A DNA stretch of 64,000 nt, from positions 1,116,001 to 1,180,000 of the forward strand of contig NZ_CANMUU010000002.1 of NCBI RefSeq assembly GCF_947501165.1, read 5' to 3'. This document shows positions 44,734 through 52,755 of this stretch, one piece after another. Position numbers and translations under genes: made by a program. The stretch comes from an uncultured Allomuricauda sp. (GTDB lineage Bacteria > Bacteroidota > Bacteroidia > Flavobacteriales > Flavobacteriaceae). Position 1 is the first letter of the stretch, and each line of letters begins with the position of its first letter. The notes beneath the pieces were generated by a model. The model did not search any database, had not been told where the DNA came from, and saw only the letters and a list, made by a program, of their open reading frames with translations.

Positions 44734-45189
44734 TTATTTTTTTAACCGGATTGTCCACTCAAAATTAAAGGTTGAAACCTCAAGCCCTTCTTCATTGATA
44801 CCAACAGATTTCATCCAAAATTTCTGTCCCTCGCCCGTTTCAATAGTTTTTGCAATGGCATCCGCAATTAAATGTCCGTCCTCACAGGTAAAGGTGATTC
44901 TTCCTGTGGCCTTCTTTCCAAAATGAGCATTGTTGTTCTGGACCAACATGGATATTTTGCGACCACTTTGTTGAATCTGGTCAATGACCATAGCACCGGT
45001 ACTTAGCTCTGCCGCCATGCCCTGAACTGCCCAAAACATGCTTTTAAAAGGATTTTGATTGACCCATTTATGCTTCACAGTGGTCACTGCTTTTTTTTCA
45101 TCAATATATTTTAGACGAACTCCACACCACCAGGCTGATGGGAGCTTAAAAAAAGTGAATGTATTGAATTTACTAGGGGAAGCAGCCAT
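44734..45189 (-). CDS. DUF4442 hotdog-fold thioesterase-like protein
   Basis: The 151 aa protein fits DUF4442: KLPSAWWCGVRLKYIDEKKA, VTTVKHKWVNQNPFKSMFWAV (the hotdog central helix) and GKKATGRITFTCEDGH. Hotdog enzymes cleave acyl-CoA or acyl-ACP thioesters; the catalytic residues of this subgroup are unclear. It is a lone gene, divergent from the DUF4870 gene. Confidence 0.77.
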   Translation of the reverse strand: MAASPSKFNTFTFFKLPSAWWCGVRLKYIDEKKAVTTVKHKWVNQNPFKSMFWAVQGMAAELSTGAMVIDQIQQSGRKISMLVQNNNAHFGKKATGRITFTCEDGHLIADAIAKTIETGEGQKFWMKSVGINEEGLEVSTFNFEWTIRLKK

Positions 45190-45271
45190 ATTTGATTTGA
45201 TTAGAAGCTAAAAATAGGCAAAAAAAACTTAGTTTGAAATGTTAATAAAAAGTTAATTTATAGTACTTTGT

Positions 45272-45304
45272 TTTGCATAGTACCATCTTTTGGATATATA
45301 TTTG
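45272..45304 (+). promoter_or_regulatory. Strong Bacteroidota-type promoter before the DUF4870 gene
   Basis: TTTG at 45272-45275 and TATATTTG at 45297-45304 are 21 bp apart, matching the -33 TTTG and -7 TAnnTTTG consensus exactly. Transcription should start near 45310, giving a 5' leader of about 50 bases before the ATG at 45358. Confidence 0.65.
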
Positions 45305-45357
45305 CATGGTAAGCTAATGGGTAAACCCATATAACAGTTAAAATCATCAATCAAAAA

Positions 45358-45840
45358 ATGGCAGCTACATTAACCAAACACGAAAGAAATTTGTCGGCCA
45401 TCATACATGCCTCGACTTTTTCCAAGTATTTTATCCCCTTCGGGAATTTTATTTTACCGCTAATCTTATGGACAGCAAATAAGAAAGAGTATGAATTTGT
45501 GGATTACAATGGAAAACAGGCGCTCAACTTCCAAATCAGTATGTTTTTATATTCTGTGGTTGTAAGTCTGATTACCATTCCATTTTTCATTGGTTTTTTA
45601 CCTGACTTGTTCGATTGGAATTTTTTGGGTATTCATCGCCTTAGCGACCTTAACAACCTAAACATTCATATTAGTAGTGACGACTTCCGGTTTGGACGTT
45701 TGTTCTGGCCAGCAGGTATTACAGGTTTATTTCATGTCGCTTTGGTAATCATAAATGTGGTGTACACCATTTTGGCTACAATTAGAACCAACGAAGGACA
45801 GACTTTCAAATATCCTTTAACCATTAAATTCATCAAGTAA
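45358..45840 (+). CDS. DUF4870 membrane protein
   Basis: The 160 aa protein shows the DUF4870 layout: ASTFSKYFIPFGNFILPLILW helix, KKEYEFVDYNGKQALNFQIS motif, a second hydrophobic region (~65-80), and a last helix (~120-142) ending in TNEGQTFKYPLTIKFIK. It is an inner-membrane protein of unknown role. The leader contains one CATCAATCAAAAAA unit directly before the start, the same short motif as in the array at 46347. It shares its stop base region with the next gene (1-bp overlap). Confidence 0.85.
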   Translation: MAATLTKHERNLSAIIHASTFSKYFIPFGNFILPLILWTANKKEYEFVDYNGKQALNFQISMFLYSVVVSLITIPFFIGFLPDLFDWNFLGIHRLSDLNNLNIHISSDDFRFGRLFWPAGITGLFHVALVIINVVYTILATIRTNEGQTFKYPLTIKFIK

Positions 45841-46343
45841 TGGTTAAAAAAAGATTCATAGTATCGGTATTCATGACTTTTGTATTTGTAGGGTTTGCCC
45901 AGGTTTCCAGAAGTTCAGAGCTATACCAAACTTTGAAGAAAGAGGATAGCCTGCTCTTCAATGCGGCATTCAATACGTGTGAAATTGAAGTCTTGAATTC
46001 ACTTTTTGCAGAAGACTTTGAATTTTATCATGACAAAGTTGGAATAACCGATGGAAAAGACGCTTTTATTCAACCAATAGCTTCTGGTTGTGACAATTGG
46101 AAAGATAAAGCCCCCCAACCTGCCAAACGATATTTAGTGGAAGGTAGTCTTGAAGTTTATCCTTTGCGCAACAACGGAATATTATATGGGGCCATACAGC
46201 ACGGAGTGCATAGTTTTGAATTCTTAAATGAAAACAAGGAATATCAAAAGGGAGATATTGCAAAATTTACCCATATCTGGATACTTGACGAGGGTAACTG
46301 GAAGCTAAAACGGGAACTAAGTTATAACCATCAATCACAATAA
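45840..46343 (+). CDS. Secreted DUF4440 (NTF2-like) protein
   Basis: The 167 aa protein has a signal peptide (1-20, ending FAQ) and an NTF2/SnoaL-like domain: LKKEDSLLFNAAFNTCEIEVL, FAEDFEFYHDKVGITDGKDA and FTHIWILDEGNWKLKRELSY. Members may bind small molecules or act as enzymes; the pocket here cannot be assigned. The ATG overlaps the preceding stop by 1 bp. The PadR gene follows after a 132-bp leader with a short repeat array. Confidence 0.8.
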   Translation: MVKKRFIVSVFMTFVFVGFAQVSRSSELYQTLKKEDSLLFNAAFNTCEIEVLNSLFAEDFEFYHDKVGITDGKDAFIQPIASGCDNWKDKAPQPAKRYLVEGSLEVYPLRNNGILYGAIQHGVHSFEFLNENKEYQKGDIAKFTHIWILDEGNWKLKRELSYNHQSQ

Positions 46344-46346
46344 TAC

Positions 46347-46439
46347 ATCAATCAAAAAAAGGAGTTTAATCATCAATCAAAAAACGAATCATCAATCAAA
46401 TCATCATCATCAATCAAGAACGAATTGAATCATCAATCA
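46347..46439 (+). repeat. Short CATCAATCA direct-repeat array in the leader of the padR operon
   Basis: Five copies of CATCAATCA start at 46347, 46372, 46390, 46408 and 46431 (spacing 18-25 bp), mostly followed by A runs or CGAAT. A sixth copy is inside the end of the upstream gene (46330) and another precedes the DUF4870 start (~45346). The region is not coding. It could be a multi-site operator, or translational or mRNA-stability signals before genes of one regulon. Confidence 0.65.
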
Positions 46440-46475
46440 AAAAACGAACAGTTAACAAAATAGAACCATGACAAT

Positions 46476-46805
46476 ATGAACATAGAAAACACAAAAGCGC
46501 AAATGCGAAAAGGGGTTCTAGAGTACTGTATTCTTTCTATACTAAAGGATAATGACAAATATGCTTCAGAGATTTTAGGAGCATTGAAGGATGCCAAGAT
46601 GCTAGTAGTTGAAGGCACTATTTATCCTTTACTTACAAGGCTTAAGAATGCAGGTCTACTCAATTATCGCTGGGAAGAGTCCACATCAGGGCCTCCTCGA
46701 AAGTATTATGCACTCACGGAAACGGGACACTTGTTCTTAAACGAACTTAACGGTACCTGGGATGAACTAAGAAATGCAGTAAATCTGGTAACCAACACAA
46801 AATAA
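46476..46805 (+). CDS. PadR-family transcriptional regulator
   Basis: The 109 aa protein has the PadR winged helix: MRKGVLEYCILSILKDNDKY, AKMLVVEGTIYPLLTRLKNA and a GPPRKYYALTETGHLFL wing. It lacks the long C-terminal dimer domain, like the short PadR-like group. It precedes PspC and DUF2807 genes and probably controls them; the repeat array in its leader is a possible site. The PspC gene follows after 8 bp. Confidence 0.92.
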   Translation: MNIENTKAQMRKGVLEYCILSILKDNDKYASEILGALKDAKMLVVEGTIYPLLTRLKNAGLLNYRWEESTSGPPRKYYALTETGHLFLNELNGTWDELRNAVNLVTNTK

Positions 46806-46813
46806 CATCAAAA

Positions 46814-48550
46814 ATGAACAAAACAGTAAATATAAATTTAGCTAACACGCTCTTTCATATAGACGATGACGCTTACAATAAGTTGAGGCGTTATCTGGAG
46901 TCCATAAAACGTTCTTTTTCCGGAACGGCGGGGAGCGACGAAATCATTGCCGATATCGAGGCGAGGGTTGCCGAGCTTTTCTTGGAAAAAATGGAGAACG
47001 AACGGCAGGTAATTACCCATAAAGAGGTAGACGCGGTCATTGCTGTAATGGGTCAACCAGAAGACTACATGGTGGATGAAGACATCTTTGAGGACCAACC
47101 TAAAAGAAAAGAATCAACTACCAGAAGAACCAAAAAGCTTTATCGGGACATTGACCATAAATATATTGGAGGTGTTTCCTCAGGATTGGAACATTATTTA
47201 GGTATCGATGCACTTTGGATACGATTGATTTTTATCCTATTGGCCGTTTTTACCGGTTTCGGATTAATAGCCTACATATTATTATGGATATTGGTCCCAG
47301 AAGCTGCCACTACCTCCCAAAAATTGGACATGACGGGGGAGCCCATCAACATCAGCAATATAGAACGCAAAGTTAAAGAGGGGTTTGATGATGTTGCAGA
47401 TAAAGTAAAAAACGTTGACTACGAGCAAGTAGGCAACAAGGTCAAAAGCGGCTCCAAGACCTTTTTCGACACCATTGGTGACATTATCCTATTCTTGTTC
47501 AAAGTATTTGGCAAGTTTATCGGTGTGCTTCTTATCATTATCGGTGCATCAACCTTAATCGGATTGTTCATAGCACTTTTCACGGTAGGTATTTTTGATG
47601 CGGTAAATGTTCCGGGAATTGACTTTTATGAAATAGTGAGTACAACAGGTGCTCCCGTATGGTTGATATCCTTCTTGGTTTTCTTGGCCATTGGAATCCC
47701 ATTCTTTTTCCTTATGTATCTGGGACTAAAGATTTTGGTTACCAATCTAAAGTCCATTGGTAACATTGCTAAGTTCTCTTTACTTGGACTTTGGTTAATT
47801 TCCATTGGAACCTTATTTGCTTTGGGTGTGCGCCAAGCGGCAGAATTTGCCAATGTAGGAAGCGTGAATATTACAGAAGAAATGGTTATGGAGAGTCCTA
47901 TGGACACCTTGACCATTAGGATGAACGATTCGGATGGATATTATGACCGCGGTGATATAAGCTTTGGTCGAATGACTTATGCCTTTGACCAAAACGATAA
48001 GCGCATTCTTATTTCTGATGATGTTCGCTTTAAAATCCGAAAGTCAGATGATAACAGTGTCAAAATAAACGTGCGAAAAGATTCCCACGGAAGCAGTACA
48101 CTTAAGGCCAGGGAAAGGGCAAAGAATATCAATTATTCTTATGCATTGAATCAAGGAGAAATTGTATTGGATGACCACCTTACCACTGAACTCTCAAACA
48201 AAGCAAGGGACCAAGAGGTCACTACTACCATATACATTCCTGAAGGAAAAGTGGTATTGTTGGACGAATCAACAGTAGGGCATATTGGAAGAGGGATAAA
48301 AAGAGACCGGGATTTTTACCGAAACGACCTTGTAGACTACCTCTGGGTAATGGGTGAAGATGGCGAGCTGAAATGTCAGAACTGCCCAGAAAGAGAAATC
48401 AACGAAGAGGACGAGGAGGAAGAAGGAGGGCAAATCATAATAGGTGAGGATGGTGTTGACATCAACCTCAAGGATGGTGCAGATTCCTTTAAGATGAAAA
48501 TAGATGAAGATGGTGTACAAATCAAAGCCGGTGATAAAAACGACAATTGA
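46814..48550 (+). CDS. PspC-domain envelope-stress membrane protein
   Basis: The 578 aa protein starts with a HAAS-like helical region (~1-90, with SDEIIADIEARVAELFLEKM and a VIAVMGQPEDYM block). A PspC domain follows (107-164, KKLYRDIDHKYIGGVSSGLE and ALWIRLIFILLAVFTGFG). Three or more membrane helices come next (~230-355), then a large beta-rich outer part (~360-578) with an acidic tail. It is likely an inner-membrane sensor or protector against envelope stress. The architecture is typical for PadR-linked PspC proteins of Bacteroidota. A DUF2807 gene follows 86 bp later. Confidence 0.88.
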   Translation: MNKTVNINLANTLFHIDDDAYNKLRRYLESIKRSFSGTAGSDEIIADIEARVAELFLEKMENERQVITHKEVDAVIAVMGQPEDYMVDEDIFEDQPKRKESTTRRTKKLYRDIDHKYIGGVSSGLEHYLGIDALWIRLIFILLAVFTGFGLIAYILLWILVPEAATTSQKLDMTGEPINISNIERKVKEGFDDVADKVKNVDYEQVGNKVKSGSKTFFDTIGDIILFLFKVFGKFIGVLLIIIGASTLIGLFIALFTVGIFDAVNVPGIDFYEIVSTTGAPVWLISFLVFLAIGIPFFFLMYLGLKILVTNLKSIGNIAKFSLLGLWLISIGTLFALGVRQAAEFANVGSVNITEEMVMESPMDTLTIRMNDSDGYYDRGDISFGRMTYAFDQNDKRILISDDVRFKIRKSDDNSVKINVRKDSHGSSTLKARERAKNINYSYALNQGEIVLDDHLTTELSNKARDQEVTTTIYIPEGKVVLLDESTVGHIGRGIKRDRDFYRNDLVDYLWVMGEDGELKCQNCPEREINEEDEEEEGGQIIIGEDGVDINLKDGADSFKMKIDEDGVQIKAGDKNDN

Positions 48551-48636
48551 AACCATTTTTACTACAACTCAGTAAAAACAAATAGATAAAAACTAAAGAT
48601 TTAAACAAATTTGATCAATCATTTAAAACAACAATC

Positions 48637-49359
48637 ATGACAACACTAGCAAAAATCGCAATCGCAGTACTAATGGCCCTTTTGGCCTCATCCTGCAACT
48701 TTGACATCAACTTTGGCAATGGCAAAAAGGGTAATGGAGTAGTTGTAGAAGAAAGCCGAACTGTTTCAGAGGACTTTACGGTAGTAGCCGCAGCAGAGGG
48801 GCTCGATGTATTTGTAACCCAAGACAAAGATTTTAGCATTTCCATTGAGGCCGACGAGAATATAATCGACCTAATAGCCACAGATATAAGAGATGGTAAA
48901 TTACGAATCCACACCACAGAGAATATTGGAAGAGCCACAAAAAAAGTATATGTATCGCTTCCAGAAATTGAAGGACTGCACAGTTCCAGCGGAGCGGACT
49001 TGATTGCACAAAATGTAATCCAAGCAGATAAATTGGAGCTGGATGCCAGTAGTGGTTCAGACCTTCAGGTAGAACTAAATGCTTCCGAGGTTGAAGCAGA
49101 TGCAAGCAGTGGGGCAGATATCAAATTATCCGGAAAAGCTGATATGCTATATGTTGACGCTAGTAGCGGTGCTGACATTAGAGCAAGAGATTTGGCTGTA
49201 AAAAACTGTAACGCCGAAGCCAGTAGCGGTTCAGATATTTCTGTAAACGTATCTGAGTCTTTGGTGGCAGATGCAAGTAGTGGTGCAGATATTTCCTATA
49301 CCGGTGAAGCCAGTGTCGAAAAGAAAAAATCTGTGTCAGGAAGTGTACACAAGTATTAA
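48637..49359 (+). CDS. Head-GIN (DUF2807) lipoprotein
   Basis: The 240 aa protein has a lipobox (LASSC, Cys20). It is a parallel beta-helix-like DUF2807 protein with at least six ASSGAD/ASSGSD turns spaced about 20 residues apart (~120-225), each likely one rung. It is the usual partner of PadR/PspC genes in this phylum. A surface or periplasmic binding role is likely but unknown. The gene is followed by an intrinsic terminator at 49436. Confidence 0.88.
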   Translation: MTTLAKIAIAVLMALLASSCNFDINFGNGKKGNGVVVEESRTVSEDFTVVAAAEGLDVFVTQDKDFSISIEADENIIDLIATDIRDGKLRIHTTENIGRATKKVYVSLPEIEGLHSSSGADLIAQNVIQADKLELDASSGSDLQVELNASEVEADASSGADIKLSGKADMLYVDASSGADIRARDLAVKNCNAEASSGSDISVNVSESLVADASSGADISYTGEASVEKKKSVSGSVHKY

Positions 49360-49435
49360 AAAGTCTTTTTAGCGTAGTTTCCTAAGCATGGAATTTAAGA
49401 GTTAGTCAACCAAACAAACCAAACCATGCCAAAAG

Positions 49436-49461
49436 GCCCAGAAATTCTCTGGGCTTTTTTT
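49436..49461 (+). terminator. Intrinsic terminator ending the DUF4870-to-DUF2807 set
   Basis: GCCCAGA (49436-49442) and TCTGGGC (49448-49454) form a 7-bp stem with a 5-base loop and a T7 tail. Confidence 0.88.
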
Positions 49462-49555
49462 CATATTATCAATATAGTTTGCTGTTTTTTAAACATATAA
49501 CAAAATTTATTGTATCTTATTAGTGAAATATCACCAATAAATCTAAAACGCTGCC

Positions 49556-50002
49556 ATGAAGAAAATACTAGGATTAGTTCTGCTGATGCTATTTTTGGTT
49601 TCCGCAACAAAATGGGCATCTCCAAAGCCTGAAGCCGTTCACTCTCTTGAAGGTACTTGGGAATTAGAAAGTTTTTATAGCTTCGATGATCAAAATATTA
49701 GTGATACCATTCCTAAGGCTGACGGATATCGTCAGGTTAAAATGTACTCTAAAGGCAAAATCATGTGGACGCGCTACGTACCTGAAGACCCAAATGGAAG
49801 GTTTGGGTATGGTTCTTATCGTATTACTGAAAACGAGCTTATTGAAACCATTGAATATGGAGATAACGATATGATGAAGGCTCTGGATACCATGCGAAGT
49901 TTTACTTTCGAGCTGATTTTAAAAGAAAATACATTCAGCCAAATTACCCTGGATGAAGAAGGAAACCGAACATCATCTGAGAACTACAAGCGAATTGACT
50001 GA
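49556..50002 (+). CDS. Secreted lipocalin-like protein
   Basis: The 148 aa protein has a signal peptide (1-20) and a beta-rich body with the lipocalin-like opening LEGTWELESFYS, then YRQVKMYSKGKIMWTRYV and YGSYRITENELIETIEYG. This pattern is shared with small secreted lipocalin-like domains. Ligand is unknown. It is a single gene between two terminators. Confidence 0.72.
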   Translation: MKKILGLVLLMLFLVSATKWASPKPEAVHSLEGTWELESFYSFDDQNISDTIPKADGYRQVKMYSKGKIMWTRYVPEDPNGRFGYGSYRITENELIETIEYGDNDMMKALDTMRSFTFELILKENTFSQITLDEEGNRTSSENYKRID

Positions 50003-50028
50003 AAAAACCAATCAAAAAACTACAACAA

Positions 50029-50057
50029 AAAAGGCACCGTTTAGGTGCCTTTTTTAT
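50029..50057. terminator. Bidirectional terminator between lipocalin-like gene and trxB
   Basis: AAGGCACC (50031-50038) and GGTGCCTT (50044-50051) form an 8-bp stem with a 5-base loop, with A run before and T run after, serving both convergent genes. Confidence 0.88.
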
Positions 50058-50075
50058 TTACAATTCTACTTGTTC

Positions 50076-51044
50076 TTAGGAGGCAACCGCCTCTTTAGAA
50101 TCAACCAAAGCTAAATAACGTTCTGCATCAAGAGCGGCCATACAGCCTGTTCCTGCAGCGGTTATAGCTTGTCTATATTCTTTGTCCTGAACATCTCCGC
50201 TTGCAAAAACACCCGGTTTACTGGTTTTTGTAGATTTCCCTTCGGTAATTACATATCCTGTATCGTCCATTTCCAATTGCCCTTTAAAAATATCCGTATT
50301 GGGTTTATGCCCAATGGCAATAAAAAGACCTGTGATTGGAATTTCTTCTTTCGTTCCAGTCTGGTTGTTCACAATTCGAAGTCCCTCTACCACTTGGTCT
50401 CCAATGACCTCGTCAACTTCAGAGTTATATCGGATTTCAATGTTTTCCAAACTATTCACTCGATGCTGCATAGCTTTTGAAGCCCTCATATGGTCTTTTC
50501 TAACCAACATGGTAACCTTTTTACAGATATTGGCCAAATAAGAAGCCTCTTCAGCAGCGGTATCTCCCCCACCTACTATAGCTACCTCTTGGCCTTTATA
50601 AAAGAAACCGTCGCATACGGCGCAGGCAGATACCCCTCCACCTCTAAGTCTTTGCTCGCTGGGAATATTCAAATACTTGGCAGAAGCTCCGGTGGAAATA
50701 ATAACCGTTTCTGCCTCAATTACTTTTGAGTTGTCCACGGTAATTTGATGGATACCTCCAGGTTCATTGCTAAAATCAACTGCGGTTACCATGCCTATAC
50801 GCACTTCTGTCCCAAACCTTTCAGCTTGCTGTTGTAATTGTACCATCATGGTAGGGCCATCTATTCCTTCAGGGTAACCGGGAAAATTATCCACTTCAGT
50901 TGTAGTGGTCAATTGCCCTCCTGGTTCCATACCGGTATACATTACAGGTTTTAAATCGGCTCTGGCAGCATAAATTGCAGCTGTATAGCCCGCTGGCCCC
51001 GAACCTATTATCAATGTTTTTAGTCTTTCTATGTTTTCTGACAT
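50076..51044 (-). CDS. trxB: Thioredoxin-disulfide reductase TrxB
   Basis: The 322 aa flavoprotein has an FAD motif GSGPAGYTAA (15-24), the redox pair Cys141-Cys144 in SACAVCDGFF, an NADPH motif VGGGDTAAEEA (~157-167), and the final FAD block GVFASGDVQD with YRQAITAAGTGCMAA. It passes electrons from NADPH to thioredoxin and thereby to enzymes such as MsrA encoded nearby. Its upstream region contains a terminator-like hairpin at 51184, about 140 bp before the ATG. Confidence 0.96.
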   Translation of the reverse strand: MSENIERLKTLIIGSGPAGYTAAIYAARADLKPVMYTGMEPGGQLTTTTEVDNFPGYPEGIDGPTMMVQLQQQAERFGTEVRIGMVTAVDFSNEPGGIHQITVDNSKVIEAETVIISTGASAKYLNIPSEQRLRGGGVSACAVCDGFFYKGQEVAIVGGGDTAAEEASYLANICKKVTMLVRKDHMRASKAMQHRVNSLENIEIRYNSEVDEVIGDQVVEGLRIVNNQTGTKEEIPITGLFIAIGHKPNTDIFKGQLEMDDTGYVITEGKSTKTSKPGVFASGDVQDKEYRQAITAAGTGCMAALDAERYLALVDSKEAVAS

Positions 51045-51183
51045 AACCTAATTCTCAAAGTAAAAGTTGTTAGTACAAAAGTAGGTTTTTTGCCCAAAAA
51101 CTTACATTTCATTTTCAACCTGTTGTTAACAAACGGATTGTATGAATTTTTCTAGAATGAAAGAGTAGAAGAAAGTCTTGCGT

Positions 51184-51219
51184 AAAAAAAGAGCTGTTTT
51201 GGGGCACAGCTCTTTTTTT
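51184..51219. terminator. Terminator hairpin upstream of trxB
   Basis: GAGCTGT (51191-51197) and ACAGCTC (51206-51212) pair, with A7 before and T7 after, so it works on both strands. No plus-strand gene ends here; on the minus strand it would end a transcript coming from the gene-free stretch 51220-51642. Confidence 0.82.
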
Positions 51220-51642
51220 AAACAAAATGTAGATTAAGTCACAAAATATCTTAGATTCAAAAAACCGTTACAACCAAGGAGCTCAACCTCAAAACCCCTT
51301 GGAGTAACGTAAATCTTCATCGGTCAGTTATTTAGGTAAAGAACACATATTTGGAGCTCAAATATTACCGCTGACACTACTGACAAAGATTTGATGAACT
51401 AGAGTAATTGCTGATTACGATGTAAACATACTGCGCAATGGAAAAATGGAATGGCAAGAACTAACAAATGGCACTTCCCCGTTTATGAATGGCTGTTTTG
51501 GATCAATACATTTTTGGCAGGTATATTTTATACTTCCCGATTAAATATTCAATACCAGGATAAAGGTGTTTCCAATTGTTTACAATGAGTTTTGTAATAA
51601 ACAATTGGAATCTATATGAAAAGAAAGAAGTTAAATTATCTT
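51220..51642. other. Gene-poor stretch with stable hairpin and possible micro-ORF
   Basis: No gene of normal length is present. A hairpin pairs CGTTAC (51266-51271) plus CCAAGG (51274-51279) with CCTTGG (51297-51302) plus GTAACG (51304-51309). GGAGCTCAA occurs inside its loop and again near 51353. A 45-codon reading frame lies at 51451-51588. Together with the terminator at 51184 this could be a small RNA locus or a long 3' tail of the EthD-like gene. Confidence 0.4.
51451..51588 (+). CDS. Possible small membrane protein (45 aa)
   Basis: The frame starts MARTNKWHFPVYEWLFWINT and has one hydrophobic stretch (WLFWINTFLAGIFYTS, ~14-29) with basic residues before it, then a polar tail. It is too short to judge by codon use, has no clear promoter and no terminator. 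It could be a real micro-protein or a remnant. Low confidence. Confidence 0.25.
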   Translation: MARTNKWHFPVYEWLFWINTFLAGIFYTSRLNIQYQDKGVSNCLQ

Positions 51643-52053
51643 TTACTGAATTACTTCACTAATAAGTACCACAGGTTGAATATTGGTGTAATTTGGAATG
51701 TCACTTAGAATTTTTTCCGCATTTGGTCTGAAGGCATTTCCATAATCCTCAACCGAATCAAAATATAGATACCCGATGGCCAAGTAAGGTGGAGGATCAT
51801 TTGGAGTTCTTCCAGAAATTCCCTTATCAATATGTATTGCTTTCAGAGCATCTCCAAACAAACTATCCAACAAAGGCATGTGTTTTGTGGAATAATACTC
51901 CATATCAAAAGTTTTTCCTTCTTCATTGGGGTACATAATGGTCACTTTAATCATCTCCTTTTTAACTTCCGAAGTTTTTGTGGACATATTTTGTTGGAAA
52001 CCTGTTAGTATCACAACGGCAAAAAGAACTAGTAGAATTGTTTTTAGTTTCAT
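51643..52053 (-). CDS. Secreted EthD-family protein
   Basis: With the ATG at 52053 the protein is 136 aa, starting MKLKTILLVLFAVVILTGFQQ, an export signal. The EthD domain follows: MIKVTIMYPNEEGKTFDMEY, YSTKHMPLLDSLF (the family H/MPL motif) and YLAIGYLYFDSVEDYGNAF. EthD-like proteins are small ferredoxin-fold dimers, some involved in ether or aromatic breakdown; a secreted form is less common. An upstream in-frame extension to 52161 is not needed. Confidence 0.75.
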   Translation of the reverse strand: MKLKTILLVLFAVVILTGFQQNMSTKTSEVKKEMIKVTIMYPNEEGKTFDMEYYSTKHMPLLDSLFGDALKAIHIDKGISGRTPNDPPPYLAIGYLYFDSVEDYGNAFRPNAEKILSDIPNYTNIQPVVLISEVIQ

Positions 52054-52260
52054 TTTATAGAATTTTAAAATTTGGAAAACACTTCCCGTAAATTGTTTAA
52101 GCAAAGTACGATGAATAATGCAATTTATATTTTCCAATAGACATGCTTTTGTTGCGGACACTTAAATGGAACGACCTGAGGCTCATTTAGAACTGGAAAC
52201 ACTAAAATTATAATATCCTTAACATACAAACCCAGTACAAATCCTCTAGATTTGTGAGAC

Positions 52261-52569
52261 TTGAAAGGTGTTACTAAACATATTAGCATAGTGGCTTTTA
52301 TTGGTTTACTGCTGATAAAGGCAACTTCATTTCATGTTTACGAGCATCATCACGACGATGCTGAAGAACACCATAATCAGTGTGAGCTTTGTTTTCTCAC
52401 CCTATTTTCCCAACAAGCCAATGGTCTAACCATTTCAATAGATTACGTTCCAAAGGAATTTATATTTGATTGGCATCAAAGTAAAATCATTACTATCGAT
52501 TTCAAAGTCTTTCTGGATTCTCCAAAAACAGATTTATTTTCAAGGCCTCCCCCCTCTTTTAGTTCCTAA
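52261..52569 (+). CDS. Small His-rich membrane or secreted protein
   Basis: The 102 aa protein starts with TTG two codons after an in-frame stop and has one hydrophobic helix (~8-21). It is followed by a cluster HVYEHHHDDAEEHHNQCELC (~25-44), with His, Asp/Glu and a CxxC pair, a likely metal-binding site, then a beta-like tail. The placement before an ABC transporter set and a TonB receptor suggests metal handling. The family is not recognised with certainty. Confidence 0.55.
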   Translation: MKGVTKHISIVAFIGLLLIKATSFHVYEHHHDDAEEHHNQCELCFLTLFSQQANGLTISIDYVPKEFIFDWHQSKIITIDFKVFLDSPKTDLFSRPPPSFSS

Positions 52570-52755
52570 TTCACATTCTATAACCAAAAGGACCGATCTT
52601 CTAATCAATTAATTCCAGATTGGACCATAGATTGAGTCACTTTTTTGGCTGAGAACAAGGAACTTTTCGTTTTGAACTTACAGATATTACTTTTCACGCC
52701 TTTGCATAGCGTTGTGAAATGTTGCCAAATACCTTTTCAATTTAATCGCAAACCA

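Noticed and set aside
46347-46439. CRISPR-like short repeats
   Set aside because: Repeat units are only 9 bases, spacing is irregular and shorter than a spacer, and no cas genes are present.
52645-52755. N-terminal extension of the ABC ATPase
   Set aside because: ABC ATPases start directly before the first beta strand (MIITNDLSKKYG); the extension is unlike any ATPase.
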